Below, one piece after another: positions 47,700 to 60,703 of a stretch of DNA of 64,000 nucleotides. The notes under the pieces are model-generated. The model was not told the DNA's origin. It did no database searches and worked only from the letters and a program-made list of their open reading frames with translations. Made by a program: the position numbers and the translations under genes. The DNA is taken from assembly GCF_003473485.1 (NCBI RefSeq), contig NC_053047.1:387001-451000 (forward strand). Direction: 5' to 3'. Numbering within the stretch: the first letter of the stretch is position 1; the number at the start of each line of letters is the position of its first letter. This DNA is from Medicago truncatula. Taxonomy: Eukaryota > Streptophyta > Magnoliopsida > Fabales > Fabaceae.

Positions 47700-49015
47700 C
47701 TTTATAAATTTGACATGCTCAATGTAAAAAGGGCACCAAAGTTTTCAAATTAAGATTAAAAAACAGAATGTAAAGGTGAAGAATCTTAGAATATGAGTAG
47801 GACTTTATCCATGTTCATAAGATTACAATTCAAACTCCTCGAATTTAATTTAAGCCTTTGTTTCTCCCCTTATCGATATTGCCTAAAATGAGGTGAAAAT
47901 AATATTACTTTAAAACCCTAACCATAGTATGTATAGTTGGTTTCGATGACAGTTAAAATTGACTAAAAGAAATAAAAAAATAGTTCAAAAATAATAAGAT
48001 AAATTTGAATGCAAAATACAAACGACAGGCATAGCTCTTGCACAAAATCGGAAACATGTTTTTTTTACAGGACCCATGTAATATGTATGTGTGTAGAATT
48101 AGTTTTAACATTTTAGATGTGTACAATAAAAATTGCTTTTAAGTTTAGAATAGATTTTAATTTGAAGTTAGAAAGCGTAGTTTTAGACTCGAAATATTAT
48201 TTTTACATATTATCGATTTTCTTTTGTGCATTTGGTAAAAAAATCATTTGACTTACATACACTATTTCATTGTTTATATTTTAAAAAACACGATAAAGTT
48301 GTATACATACACTATACTTCACTATTTCTTGATGCAAGTCAAATTTACTTTTAGTAGTACCATTTACGTATGCAATTTTTGGCAACACAACAAATACAAT
48401 CACATGCTTGTACCGTGTAATCTCTAATTTTCGTTTAAGCATCATGTAGAGCATCCTATGCTTGAAGGAAAAAAGAAAATTGGCTATAAAAAGATGAACA
48501 AACCCACTATCCTTCCATTCCATCTTCAACCTTCTCTTTCACCAACACATTCACAACAAAACGAATGATAGAAAATCGTTTTATCTCCTTTTTCTTCTAA
48601 GATCGTCCACTCTATTTGTTTTCCTCCCTCAATAAAAGAGTCGTGGAACCCTAAAATGAATTGAATTCCTCGCACACATCACAAGCATACAATTTCACAA
48701 TTGATTATGCAATCCTGCATTGCTTTCCATGTTGTTTATTTAATCACAAAATTGATGGGAAACTTTGTTGGATTCCAAATCAATTGTTGAACTTTGGCTA
48801 TATGATAATGATTTAGTACATTATTGTCAGCGGTTTTTATTTCAGCTATATTCTTTGGTTGTTTTTTTCATTAGAAAATGTCAATTGATCTTTCTTCATT
48901 AAGGGTTTCAACTAGTTAAAAAATCTTATATTCTAATTATAAAGAAAGCACAAAAACAAATTGTTAACGCAACATAGATAACACACAATATAAGTTTTTC
49001 AAAAAAAACTCACCA
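47700..49015. other. Intergenic, no gene seen
   Basis: No coding region is supported. A pyrimidine-rich stretch near 48520-48640 ('ccatcttcaaccttctcttt') looks leader-like but is not followed by an open frame of note. Confidence 0.4.
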
Positions 49016-49393
49016 ATTGAAATGGAATTTTTGCATCTGGCAGAGCTACAGAAAAGAAAAAAAAAATAACACATTTAATTTCGTCTTTAAATGATTTACG
49101 AGTTTGAAGTTTGGGATCAAATACTTACGTATGACACAAGTCATTGGTAAAATATTGAATGTCATCAGCAGTAAAATCATTGAGTTGATGTCCGAAATTT
49201 CTTCTGAGTGGCCTGAGCAAGTAAAATCATCGGTGTACACAACCCCACCATCACCCAGAACAAGAACCTCCATGGCATCACACAATACAAGCTCAAAGGG
49301 ACACCGACCAACGAAAGGGGTTGAAGCAATAGAAGAAAATTAAGAGGAACGTTGCTAAAGAATTGTTTGTTTTCAATCTCAATTAGTGTCAAT
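49011..49393 (-). pseudogene. Unassigned exon pair on the minus strand
   Basis: The minus strand reads ELVLCDAMEVLVLGDGGVVY then TDDFTCSGHSEEISDIN, a frame break, and NDFTADDIQYFTNDLCHT followed by a donor gtaagt (about 49128). A 33-bp second exon follows (about 49046-49014, ALPDAKIPFQL), between a TTTTCTGTAG acceptor and a GTGAGT donor. The splice sites argue for a real, perhaps broken, gene fragment. I do not recognise the protein. Confidence 0.35.
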
Positions 49394-50500
49394 TAGTCAT
49401 AACACCTAGTAGCCAAAAATAGCATAGTTTCATATATACCACTTAGAAGTAACATGCATAAGATCCAAACAGCATGCAGGACAACATTGTTGATAGTGGC
49501 ATAGTGGTATGCTTCATGCAATCCTCTTCAACTTTACCTTCTGCAAACAGATGTAAGTCATTGCAATTAAATCAAACTCAAACAATTGAAACCTATAGGG
49601 AATTAAGAAAGATTGCAATATTTAGAAAATGTAACTTTTTTGAAAGGACACATATCAATATTTTTTTTTTCATCAAGTTGTTTAATAGTTTAATATTTAT
49701 ATGTTAAGTGAATAAATATAGAATCCAAAGTTTAAATTTGACATATGCATATCACAATATTTTTATCAACTCAATTATGTCCACGATAATAAAAAATTAA
49801 TGTTTTAAATATTATATCATACCATATGAAGAGAGAAAAGAGCATTCATAAAAACAAAGTCAGTTGGGGATGCATTGTCATGTATGTTAAATTTACACGA
49901 TATTACCTGACCACAAAAAAATTTACACGACATTCATAAAAACTTATCAACTAACATAGATTGGCTTTTATAACAGATTTTCAAAAAGATAAATGATATT
50001 GTACAACAATTTTGGATAACTTTTGAACAATTCTTTCACACATTCGTTATTTTTAATTCTCTTTCTTCTTTTTTCTCCTTCTATTATCGTAAAAGTTGTC
50101 ATCAAATAATTATATGAATAATATTGCTCTTTCAAAAATAATTGTTATGTACATATCCTTAATTTAATTCTTATTTTTGTCAAATTCTTTTAAACTCGTT
50201 TTCTAAGAAGAAGAAACTTATGTACCCTTGTAGCAAAAACAAAAGAAAAAAACTTACATACACTTTACATTGAAGCATAAAGGTATTTAAATTCTTGTAA
50301 GTCTTTGAAAAGAGAAATTTACAACTTATGTAATAAAATAATACAATTTATAAATTATCATTAAAATAAAAGAAAAAAAATTAGACTTTTTAACAAAATT
50401 ATGATACTCTTTACCCGATTAAAAAAATAAAAGTACCATACTTTTAAGCAAAATTATACTCTTTATGCAACTCACACACATTTTAAATATGAAGAAATGA

Positions 50501-50574
50501 GTTGTCCGGCCTTCGAACCTCGACCGACTCTGCATATATTATGCATTCTCCCTACCAGCTAAGTTAAGTTTACG
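50501..50574 (-). repeat. tRNA-derived SINE-like repeat, copy 3
   Basis: On the minus strand it reads 'cgtaaacttaacttagctgg', 'gaatgcataatatatgcaga' and 'gaggttcgaaggccggacaa'. These are the same A-box and B-box arrangement as copies 1 and 2. Confidence 0.6.
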
Positions 50575-50941
50575 ATTTTTGTTATTTTAGTTCATTTGCA
50601 AATGAATTTTCAAACTTCAAATCAAATTCAAGCTTCAAATCAATGATTTTCTTTTCTTATGATCTTTTAATATTCAAATATATATAGTATTTTATCTGTG
50701 TTTGCATTTTAATATCATATACTCCATATGAAAATCCATATGAAAATGAATCTAATATTCTAAATTACAATTAAAAATATATTATAAAAGATCATTAAAT
50801 TACGTGCAACTTTGTCTACTTTTTTACAATAAAGTTTCAAATGTAATAATGTTTAGTCCTTGAAAATGACTATCACTCTCTTACACTAATCTTCTTCTTC
50901 ACAATCCCCAAATCTTCAAACCCTAATAATCTGCAGCAACA

Positions 50942-53900
50942 ATGTTCCGGAAATTGTGTTCTTCCTTCATCCATAGCCGGCAATCTCTTCTTTCTGCATC
51001 CAAAACCACACTTCAATCTCACACTACCTTCTTCCAAGGTAACACTTCCATTGCTAAAAATCATAGCTTTTTTTGTTTTTTATCATTATTTTTTTATTGG
51101 GTCATTTCAATTATTAGTTGTAATGATTTTTTTAGATGTTTACACTTTTGGGGTTTTCATTTTTGGGTTAAATTTCAATTTTTTTTTACTTTTTCTTTAA
51201 TTGTTTGTTGGTAGAAATTGAGTGCTAATGAAATTCTATGGTTTTAGTTCTACATTGAATTGTTTGAGATTGATTGGTGAAAGATGTGAAGCATTGGCGC
51301 AGATGCCAATACTGATAATAATTTGATAATATAGAAGGGTTATATAAGGTCTGTTTAGATTGGTTTATTTGAACTTATTTACTGGCATAAGTTTTGTAAT
51401 ATTGTTTCGGCGAACTTACAAAAACAGCCTATGATATTGTTCATCAGTTGTTTTCGACTTATTTTCATAAGTTCTACCAAGTAGCTTGTAAAAGATCATA
51501 TAGTTTGTACAAAAATAATTTAACTTTATTTCATCTTTTTATATAGAAATAGCTTATACATAAGTTTTTCATCATGATGAGTGTTTATGTTATAAGCTGC
51601 AAATAAGTTGTTTATACAGACAGACCCATAATCGTAAGTGTGTGTTGAGCACTTTGACATGCCTTTAATCTAAAGTGTCGGTGCTAGACAACTCATATCA
51701 TATATTTTACCATCAAATTAGGATCCTAAATTTTATGAAATCAAGAAACTAGAAAAAGGTGTGGTGGTTACTAGTTAGTGATAGATCCGGCTAATATTAA
51801 GCTGTCATATAATGTGAAGCACTGATGCTGACACCGACACATAGACACTAGTAATAACTTGATAAAATAGAAGTGATTGTATATAATGCACAAGTGTGTG
51901 TAGAGTATTCTGACATACTTTCAATCTGAAGTTTCGGTGCTACACAACTCATATCATATATGGTATCATCAAATTAGGATCCTAACAATGTTGTGAATAG
52001 AGATTGTAGTGGCGCTATAGCGCTATACCGTAGCAAAATTTGAACAAATCACTATTGTTCCATTATAAACTACTTAGTACAAAATATTGTTAAATAGCGG
52101 CTATAGATGCGCTATAGCACTGTTGCGTAGCAGAATTTGAATGAACTGCTATTTTCCTGCGATCTGCGCTTGACAACATTAGATCCTAAATGGCTGAATT
52201 CATTTGGGTTGAATTGATTTATTTCTGATTTGTATTATTTTTGTAGAAAGATTGGCGCAATAGTTGATAGGATTAAGACTTTGTGTATTTGATTTTAATG
52301 CACCTGTGTTGTGTGTGCTTGGCTCTTAGCTAAACTTTTTGACATAATATTTAGCTCGCAGGTTGTCTATGTACATTAATGTTCTCAACAAATTAGATTC
52401 TAAATGGCTAATATCGAGAAAACATGAAAGGATAGGTACTAGTGATAGATATCAATCAACTAGATACCTTAAGCACTTTGTGTATTTCACTTATCAATCC
52501 TTTGAGCTAGCTTTTGGGAGTAAGATCCTAGCTCATTTAACAATAATGACATATTGGCTCTTATCAAGTCTGCTGGATATCTTTGATTCAAGCCTCATTA
52601 TGCTATTAATTAGTGGATCGGCTAGACGAAATTTATATCACTGAATGAATGCTCTTGGTTAGTTGTATAGGCCCAATTTTAGATGAAAACTACATCACAT
52701 GAAAAAAAATCCTGTCAAAGACAGTTTGGGCTGTGTAATATTTTTTTATTACATCTAATTTCATTCCTTTTTGGGGATTAAGTTCCTAACTTGAATATTA
52801 TTAGAATTGATAAAAGAAGGTGTTGCTAACCAAGTAACAAAGCACAAGGCACTGAATTGTTGAATGAAACAATAAAAGTAAAAAGCAATATAATAGCTAG
52901 TAAAAAATTAACCTGGCTTTGCACAGGTTCCTTTATGGATTTTAAACCTTTTATGGCTTTGATTCTTTAGATCACGCAACAAGTATCAATAGAGGACTTA
53001 AGATTATATATAACTAATTATAATTACTAATATATGTTGTAAGAGTGAAATTAGCCAAGACTAATTTGATTAGAATATGGCTTGATGGTTTTTTTTGGAA
53101 GTAAAGGTCTTGTCTCCGTCAAAACAAGTAAAGGTGTGGAAAGACTAACTTAGAATTGGTGACATCAGTGTAGAGTGCAGGATATCTAGTGGACCCATTT
53201 ATGTTGATGAGCTTCATAGCTTTTGGTTTGAATGAATCTGTAAAGAAACCAAGCAAGAAGTGCTAAACAAAATAGGGAGAGAAAGCAACCTAGGAATTTG
53301 GCATGTCCTAGTGTTGCCTCAGCTTATCAGTGTACTAATATTCGGAGTGAAGACCAATTTGGTCTTACAATTTTCTCGCAACCCAATTTAGTCTCACAAA
53401 ATAATAACAAACTGACCCTTGACATTTTCAAATCGTGTTAGTTATAATAAGTCGGGACTAATTTATCCCCTGTATAATTTGGTAATTATTTTGAGTAAAA
53501 GACTAAATTGAACTGCGAGAAAATTGTGAAGGACGAAATTGAGTTTTTACTTTAATATTTGTGTTTGTGTGTGGTGAAAATAAATAGAGTGAAGATGAAT
53601 GAATGCGTGATAATAGAGAGAGAGAGAGGCATACCTTTGCCTGCTGCGTTGTGTGAAAAGAGTGAATATGGTTGACCCCTAAGAGTGAAGATGGTTGACC
53701 CCTAATAAGGTTGTGTGATTATAAATTGTAAATTGTGAAACATGTGTTTATTATGACCATGTTTCATGTCATTGCATAATTAAATACATATATCATTTTG
53801 TTTTTTACTGTTTTTTCATGTCATCTCAACAATCACTATCATACTCTTGAAACTGCAGGATATGTTAGAGGATTTTCGAGTGCAAGTTGGGGTTTGAGCG

Positions 53901-54475
53901 GGAGGAATCAAAGTGAGAATGTGAATGCAAATGCTAGTGCTCGTCCGGATTTTCTGCGGAATCGGGAGAACATTAACTCCAAAAGTGAGAATAATGCTGA
54001 GATTGGTGGCAATTCCAGGAAAATGGACTTTGTGAGAGGAGCTATAGAAGATGAAAAGAGTGTTATGGGAGGTTATCTATACAACCAGTATCATTTCCAG
54101 CATGATGCTGATTTTGTTCATATAAAGATGCGGCGCAACAATACCTTTGTTACAGTGACCGATTCTAAAGGAAATGTAAAACTTAGTGGCTCTGCTGGTT
54201 CCTTGAAAGACATGAAATCAGGGCAAAAACTTTCTAGGTATGCTGCTGAAGCAACTGCAGAAGTGGTTGGAAGAAGATCTAGAGGTTTAGGTTTGAAATC
54301 TGTTGTCATGAAAGTGAACGGATTTACTCATTTTCGGAGGAAAAGGCAAGCGATATTGAGCTGGAGGGAGGGGTTTACGGATTCTCGAGGAGATAAAAAT
54401 CCAATTGTGTATATTGAAGATACAACTCGTCGTCCCCATAATGGCTGCAGACTGCCAAAGAGTCGACGTATCTAG
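50942..54475 (+). CDS. NFD3: Mitochondrial ribosomal protein uS11m
   Basis: Two exons, 50942-51038 and 53859-54475, join across a 2.8-kb intron (CAAG/gtaaca to aactgcag/gatatg) to give 237 aa. The first exon encodes a basic, Ser-rich mitochondrial presequence (MFRKLCSSFIHSRQSLLSAS). The uS11 domain fills the C-terminal half: DFVHIKMRRNNTFVTVTD, GSAGSLKDMKSG, YAAEATAEVVGRRSRGLGL, and the closing DTTRRPHNGCRLPKSRRI. These residues are the conserved uS11 body and tail, which binds 16S-type rRNA on the small-subunit platform. The Arabidopsis counterpart is NFD3 (NUCLEAR FUSION DEFECTIVE 3), from memory. Between presequence and domain lies an Asn/Ser-rich linker of about 60 residues. The intron is loaded with repeats. 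Confidence 0.93.
51287..51985 (+). repeat. Tandem duplication in the uS11m intron, one arm MITE-loaded
   Basis: Two arms (51287-51740 and 51814-51985) share 'gaagca(t/c)tg', 'gataa(t/a)atagaag', 'aagtgtgtgt' and 'caactcatatcatatat', 'tcatcaaattaggatccta'. The first arm contains an extra segment at about 51350-51620 carrying the 'ataagctgcaaataagttgt' MITE family, with ends 'ggtctgttta' and 'cagacagacc'. The second arm therefore shows the empty state. Confidence 0.6.
53343..53553. mobile_element. MITE with long inverted ends in the uS11m intron
   Basis: The left part 'gaccaatttggtcttacaat', 'tttctcgcaacccaatttag' is mirrored by the right part 'ctaaattgaactgcgagaaa', 'attgtgaaggacgaaattga'. 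AATATT lies at 53337-53342 and again at 53554-53559, a possible target duplication. It is non-coding and could fold into a hairpin. Confidence 0.65.
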
Positions 54476-56330
54476 TTATTTTTTGTTTCTCTTGAGCATA
54501 TTTTCTATATGACTTTCACTTTGTTTCATAGCTGTATGTTTACAGTTTGCACAATAACCAGAATTTTTGTAGCAACATTTACTGAAAGGCTATCTATCTC
54601 AGTTTGAAAGGATGTAAACTCCTCAGATTTCAATTCCTTCTTCCACTCAAATTACAATCCGAATTTCAAATGATTTAAATTGTGTTGTGTTGTGACTAGG
54701 CTATGTTATGGCCTCTCACCATCTATTTTACATATTTCAGCAAATGGATTATTCTTAGACCAAATAAACTCATTATGTTAATATCCACGAAAATATATAT
54801 TCTAAACAGAAGTAAATTAACTAATTAATGCTTAATCTTGGATACAAATCCTGAGAATGTTCATTGAAATCTGAAAATTTGATTATTGGTTATTTCATGT
54901 CAGTTAGCATAATATATTTACTTTTACTAATAGGTTTACATTTTATCTAACTGAAGGGTCGAGAAGGAAAATGAAAACTCAACTTTCATCAAGGAATCTC
55001 AAAATCTGGTAATTCCAATGTACTGGATGGAAGTAGTATATAGGAGATCATTGATTTTTTATTTTTTTTTTAATAATGAAGGTAGTAAAATTTATTGTTT
55101 GTTTTGGTTTGTGTAAAAATGTCAAAAAAATTACAAATGAAAAGGAATGGGAGGGAGTATATTTACTATGGAACATGAAGAATTAACCTCGTATGTTATT
55201 TGATTTTGCGGTGATTAGAATTGATTTTGAGTTGAATGGATTATGGCTAAAAGTGAGTTGCAGGTAAAATGATTTGTGTTTGGATATATTCGTGTAAAAG
55301 TGAGTTGAAATTTAAATTTATGTATAAAAATCAATTCTAAAATCAAAAGCTATTAATTTTAACTTCAAATATAATCAATTATGAAAGAAAAATCAATTCT
55401 AATCGAAAGCAAGTAAATATTTTAGAATGAATTCTACGTGTTCAAAATCCATTTTAACCGTTCTAAAAGTAGAATCAACAAATATAACAATTACACCACC
55501 TAGTAGCCAATACGAAAACAGCTAGTTTCATGGCTGGTTAACCAAATCTCATGCTTCAATTGTTTCCCACTGAAAATGACAAGCAATAGATCCAAGGAAA
55601 TTAATCACAACCATACTCCTCAAAATTTCAAAGAAAACTTATGCTAAATTTTTTATTCATTTACTGTATTTTTTAGCTCAACCTTATACAACGTCTCCAA
55701 TTTTATGTCCATCTGCATCTTACGTGAATGAATCTCTGATCACCCTTTATCTGCATTTTGTCATGTACTGTTGCCTTGGTATTCTTTGTTCTATCTTCTC
55801 CCTATTTGGGTTGTATAGATATAACTCACTTTATAAAACCAATTTGTAAAATAAAGAGTGTCCCTCTTGACTTAAATCTTTTTAATGTTGGCCTTGGATT
55901 TTTTTTTTTTTTTAATGCAACAATCACTGGGAAACAAGTGATAAAATATTTCCCGTCATAGTAGAGCTAGAATTACTGAGAAAAAATTGGAGAATTTTTA
56001 TTTTTAAAATAACAAATTAGTATGGAGTGATGACATGAAATAAAAACATGAAGGCAGTAGGTAAAAAATGTAACAAGTAAAAACGAACAAAGGTTTAAAA
56101 AATCTAAAATACAATCAACTGCACATTTGCAGCTTTTACATCAATCAGAGAACATAACATGTCTTCAAAAAGGTAAGGATAAATTGTTTGGACTTCTAGA
56201 GTGTCCTGGTTAATGTAAGTTTCCTTAACATCTTAAAAAAATTGGAAATATGTAGCCTAATTGAAGAACCAACCACAAACTACAATTTAATTTGATGCAT
56301 TCCTAGATTAAAAATGCTTAGTATAACTTT
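54476..56330. other. Intergenic with hairpin-prone repeats
   Basis: No gene. At about 55200-55480 lies a palindrome-prone repeat ('gaattgattttgagttg' and, inverted, 'caattctaaaatcaaaag'), typical of abundant legume MITEs. The ends were not resolved. Confidence 0.4.
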
Positions 56331-59300
56331 CTATCTTCCATACGGATGATATCGACCAGCACCACCATATCCACCTCTGCTTCCATAGAAAGAAGCTCCA
56401 CTAGCTGCTCCTCCATATCCACCGCCAAGGCTAGCATCATAGCCACTTTGATATGCACCAGCACCAGAAGAACCACCTCCGCCAGCAGCAGCACCTGCAC
56501 CGGCACCACCATAAGCCCCATAACTCTCACCAGGTCCGCCATACCCACTAAGATCATAGCTGCTTCTAAAGCTTCCACCATAACGACCTGCATATGCTAG
56601 AGAAGGATCTCCTCTGTAGGGTCCCCCCATTGCTCCAGCATATCCACCATACCCAGCAAACTCACTTCCATAGCCACCATACGGACCACCTCTACCACCA
56701 TAAGCACTGCCAGACCTGCTGTAACCACCCCCAACACCACCAAATCCGCCACCAAATCCATCATAAGCATCTCCATACCCACCACTGCCGTATGAAGACC
56801 TTGAGTCATTGTAGCGCTTGGATGATGGAGGTGGTGCATTTGCCTTCTTTGGTTCAGCCTTCTTGATTTCCACCTACAAAGGAAAGATAACAAAGTTAAT
56901 GTATTGACGACGATTGCATTAGATGAAGAAAATAAAACAGAAAAAAAATATCTGGGAATAAATGTAAAGAAAAAAATGATGTAAAAAATGATTGTAACTC
57001 ACAAGGTACAAACCAGTAAACACTTAAATTTAAGAAAAAGGTATTCCTAATTTATATGATAAATTGGACAATGTATTATTGAAGGCAACAAACTCTTGAA
57101 AATGGGGTCATGCTGGGAAAATTAAAGAATACCCCAACGAAACCCACCTCCAAAAAACACAAGTAGAAGATGAATTTCTAACTGCAAAGAAGAAAGAAAC
57201 ATGGTTGAACTACATTCACTTACACTAGCTTCAGCATATTTACACAATTCAATACAAATCATAAACATAACCCAATAAAAAATGAAGCTCGGCCAAAAAC
57301 CAAGGTTAACATTGTTGGACACAAGCATAACAAACCAAAGTATATTGGTTGTCAATCATCTCCAACAATAATCAATTTCAAGAAAGAGCCATGATTTCTT
57401 ACTTTCCTATTTACATAAATATTAAAGTCAAAGCATGGCTCTTCAATTATTGATGCTTGAAGGAATTGATTATTGTTGGTATGATTCACAACCAAAAGTC
57501 TTCCAGTCATGATTCTCATGAACATCGAAGCCATTAATGAACAACCTTAAACTTTTGGAAGAGTTGGTTTTTCACATAAAAATAATGTAACTCAGGGTAC
57601 TGAAAAAACCAAAGAAGCCAACGTCAACTGTTTTCTATCCAAATGCCATTTTAGCATGAACGTTAGGCCAAACAAACCTCAAAATTGAAACATAACCCAC
57701 AGGATTTTGAAGTCAATTACAGTAATCAATGTCATAACCCATTACTGGGTGTTTATCCTATGACCTATTATATAGGTTGTGTGCAAATGGAATGCAATTA
57801 TTTATTGTCAATAAAAGATTTCTCACCTGAGTGCCAGCAAACTCAATCTTGTTCCCCATAGATAGAAGATCATCAACAGCTTCCTCAGTGTCAAAGGTGA
57901 CAAACCCAAAGCCACGTGAACGATTAGTAGAGTGGTCACGCATTATTTGGTGATCTTTGACTTCTCCATAGCGTGTAAAAAAATCTCTAAATTCATCTGC
58001 ACAAGAACATTCCAATGTAAAAACAATATCAACAAAAGCAAGGTTCCATTTGCTGGGCCTATTTTATGTCAAACAAAAGCTTAATTTTGGAGTTTAAACA
58101 GTAGCTTATGCATGTCTTAAGTGATTCATAAGACTTTTTAAGTGAAAAAAACTTTAAAACAAACGGTAAACTAAAAAAATTTAGGGAGCTGACTGAGAAC
58201 AATATCAGACAAAACCTCTGACATATCCTAAACAGTAATCTCCCGCTTAAGAATCAACGTTGAATTATAGAAACTTAAATAATTTTCATTGTCCATAGGG
58301 TACTCATATTTTCAAGTAAGCTCTCTCACGGTGCTGCTATGAGTCCACCTAAGTGATAACCTCAGTCAAGCATTGAAAAATTAGCTGCTGTCTAAACAGA
58401 TAACCTACCTTCAGTCACATTTGAAGGAATACCACCTACAAATATTTTCTTTGTCCTAAAATCCTTAGAGCCAACAGCTCCCCTTGGTATAGTCCGCTTA
58501 ATCTCAACCTATAATATATAATCCCAAAACCATATAAGAGCCAGCTATGTATCCATTAACTTAACACTATAATCAAAACAAAACGAGTAATATCCTATGC
58601 AAAGACATGGTAGAAAAAAACAATTCATACTTGTTTGCTATTGATGATATGAGAGTCCTCGATGACTTTATCAACCACAGATGGATCAGCATAAGTAATA
58701 AACCCAAATCCACGAGGCTGTCCAGTTTTCCTGTCCTTCATGATGACCGAATCAGTAATCTCACCATATTTACCAAAGTGCTTGATAAATTGGGCTGCAA
58801 AACACAAAACCCAGCCGAAACAGGTAAGAAATCGATACATAAAGCTACAAATCACCACAATTCAAATGGAATAACAACCCTAAAATAATTAAGATCAAAT
58901 ATTGAAGAAAAAAGCAAGCACTAACCAATGGTTGTTTCTCTCGCTAAACCACCTATGAATATCTTTCTGCAAATTATGGAAAACCAAATCTAAAAATATC
59001 AGCATCTAATCTAAACACATGTAACAACAACAAAGCAAAAAAAAAAACTAAAAATTAAATTATTATAAACTATTTTGTCAAATTTCCTCAGAAAACAATC
59101 AGAATTTGTGCAAAATCTAAAACTGAACAGTTATAAACTGATTTTTTCAGGATTCCAATCCTTCAATTGACAAAAACCCTTTACTTTATTTCATTAACGA
59201 AAAAACCCCTTTTCTTAGATACCCTAAAAATTAAATCTTTATAAACTAATCTTCTTCAATTTCCTCAGAATAATGAAAATTTCAGAACCCCTTTCCTATG

Positions 59301-59555
59301 AAACCCTAAAAATTGAATTTTATAAACTAATTTTCTCAAATTTCAATGTCCCAATTCATCAATTAAAAAACAGAATAATGAAAAATTCAAAACAAAAAAA
59401 ACGGGGTAAAGAGAGAGTTACCCAGGACTAGCACCATCACCGGTAAGGGATTGAGAGTTATGATGTTGTTGTTCATGTTCGTGTTCATAGTTTCTACCGA
59501 CGTCGTTTTGTTCACCTCCGGTTCCAATGATGTGTTCGTTTTTGGGTGATTCCAT
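56331..59555 (-). CDS. Two-RRM glycine-rich hnRNP (RBGD / hnRNP1-like)
   Basis: Six minus-strand exons join in frame: 59555-59422, 58966-58926, 58794-58631, 58508-58409, 57996-57827 and 56873-56331. All have GT/AG introns, and the product is 383 aa. RRM1 has RNP2 KIFIGGL and RNP1 RGFGFITY. RRM2 has KIFVGGI and RGFGFVTF. A linker KKAEPKKANAPPPSSKRYND leads to a tail of about 150 residues made of GYG, GGG and SYG repeats. The N-terminus (MESPKNEHIIGTGGEQND) is short and His/Gln-rich. Such proteins bind pre-mRNA in the nucleus and shuttle. Glycine-rich RBGD members can form condensates; that is family knowledge. The tail exon, with its simple codon pattern, creates long spurious frames in other phases. 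A Mutator-like element begins 242 bp upstream of the ATG. Confidence 0.92.
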
Positions 59556-60495
59556 TGATTGATTCTGAAGAATTGAGTTTTTAGGGTTTGGATTTGGAAT
59601 TGGAAGATAAGAAGAAGAGAAAAAGTGAAACCCTAGATTAGAGAGATTGCGTTATGTGTTTGTGTTGTGTGTATGTTTCTAAAACCCTTTTCTTTGTTTC
59701 GTTCTGATTTTTATTCCTTTTTAATTTGATTGCAACGTTATATACACCTTTCTTGGGCTTCATCTATTACATGGGCCTTTCTTATGTTTCATTATTGACT
59801 ATTACTTTTCCCACCATGCTGCCTTCTCGCGCACCCTGAAAAATTTACTAAAATGTCCTTGGTTCGGATTACATAAACTAGATCAGATTGTTAGTGATTT
59901 ATGGAAACAGAAATCTGGACCAGATGTTATCTAATTTTTTGTGTCTTTCTTTCTGTTGACCGTTATATAAACCCCACACAAGCTGCAATGCATTGCAATT
60001 GCAGGGTTCCTATGAACGGTCAATAATGACCATGACACCATCGACACTCCTAAAAAACTAAAAAACATTTGAAGAAAATGTAAGAAAAGAGGTGAAGTGA
60101 AGAATGAAGGTATTTGTTGAAGATGGAAGTCTATTTATAGCCTAAAACAAGTCCTAGGTCATTAGTATAGTCAACGAAAACGTGTTAGTGGTTGTTGTAA
60201 CCGTCCAAACCCACATTAATGACTTTGAATCTTTTCGGATTTTACATTCCGGAATGTCCTTAGCCCTATAGGAAGTGCTAATTTTTCCCTCGTTCACCAC
60301 CATTATCGCATTAATCCGAAAAATATATTATGGAAAACATATGTGCTTTCTGGATTATATATTCCGGAATGCATCGGTCATGGCCGGTGGTCTTCACCAC
60401 ACGTTTTTGTCGGTGTTCAAGTAAAAAAAAACGTGGTAAAACGCGTTTTTTGACTGCATTTATGACCTCCCAACCGTTTTTGACCCACCCCTCCC

Positions 60496-60504
60496 TATAA
60501 ATAG
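60496..60504 (+). promoter_or_regulatory. TATA box inside the Mutator-like element
   Basis: TATAAATAG is followed by a C/T-rich leader (tctcccaccctctcctcctc) and an ATG at 60562 in the context aaccATGG, near optimal for plants. The spacing fits a genuine RNA polymerase II start site near 60530. Confidence 0.5.
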
Positions 60505-60561
60505 CCTTCCAAACCCCACCATCCTCTCCCACCCTCTCCTCCTCTTCTTCCTTCTACAACC

Positions 60562-60675
60562 ATGGTTTTCCATCGTTGGCCTTTCATAGACAAGGGCCTC
60601 GTTGAAAACTTTCAGGGTTTGTATGAACGGTCAATGAGGATGAAACCGCGCTGCAACGAAGCGCGGTTCATCTGA
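60562..60675 (+). CDS. Short ORF (37 aa) carried by the Mutator-like element
   Basis: The frame starts MVFHRWPFIDKGLVENF and ends CNEARFI followed by TGA. It begins at a favourable ATG behind a TATA box and C/T-rich leader. The product matches no family I know. It may be the beginning of a captured gene whose later exons are missing; GGTTTGTATGAACGGTCAAT within it is echoed at 60005-60024. It is too short to be sure it is translated. Confidence 0.35.
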   Translation: MVFHRWPFIDKGLVENFQGLYERSMRMKPRCNEARFI

Positions 60676-60703
60676 GCGCTGCAACGAAGCGTAGTTCATC
60701 TGA
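60648..60703 (+). repeat. 28-bp tandem repeat, two copies
   Basis: The unit GCGCTGCAACGAAGCG followed by cggttcatctga is repeated once, with two base changes (cgg to tag). The first copy supplies the end and stop codon of the 37-aa frame. Confidence 0.85.

Noticed and set aside
56318-56893. Long open frames on both strands over the glycine-rich exon
   Set aside because: They are shadows of the GGY-rich hnRNP tail exon, whose repetitive codons lack stops in several frames.
60640-60703. Possible CRISPR-like or regulatory array
   Set aside because: There are only two adjacent 28-bp units with no spacers; it is a simple tandem duplication in a plant transposon.
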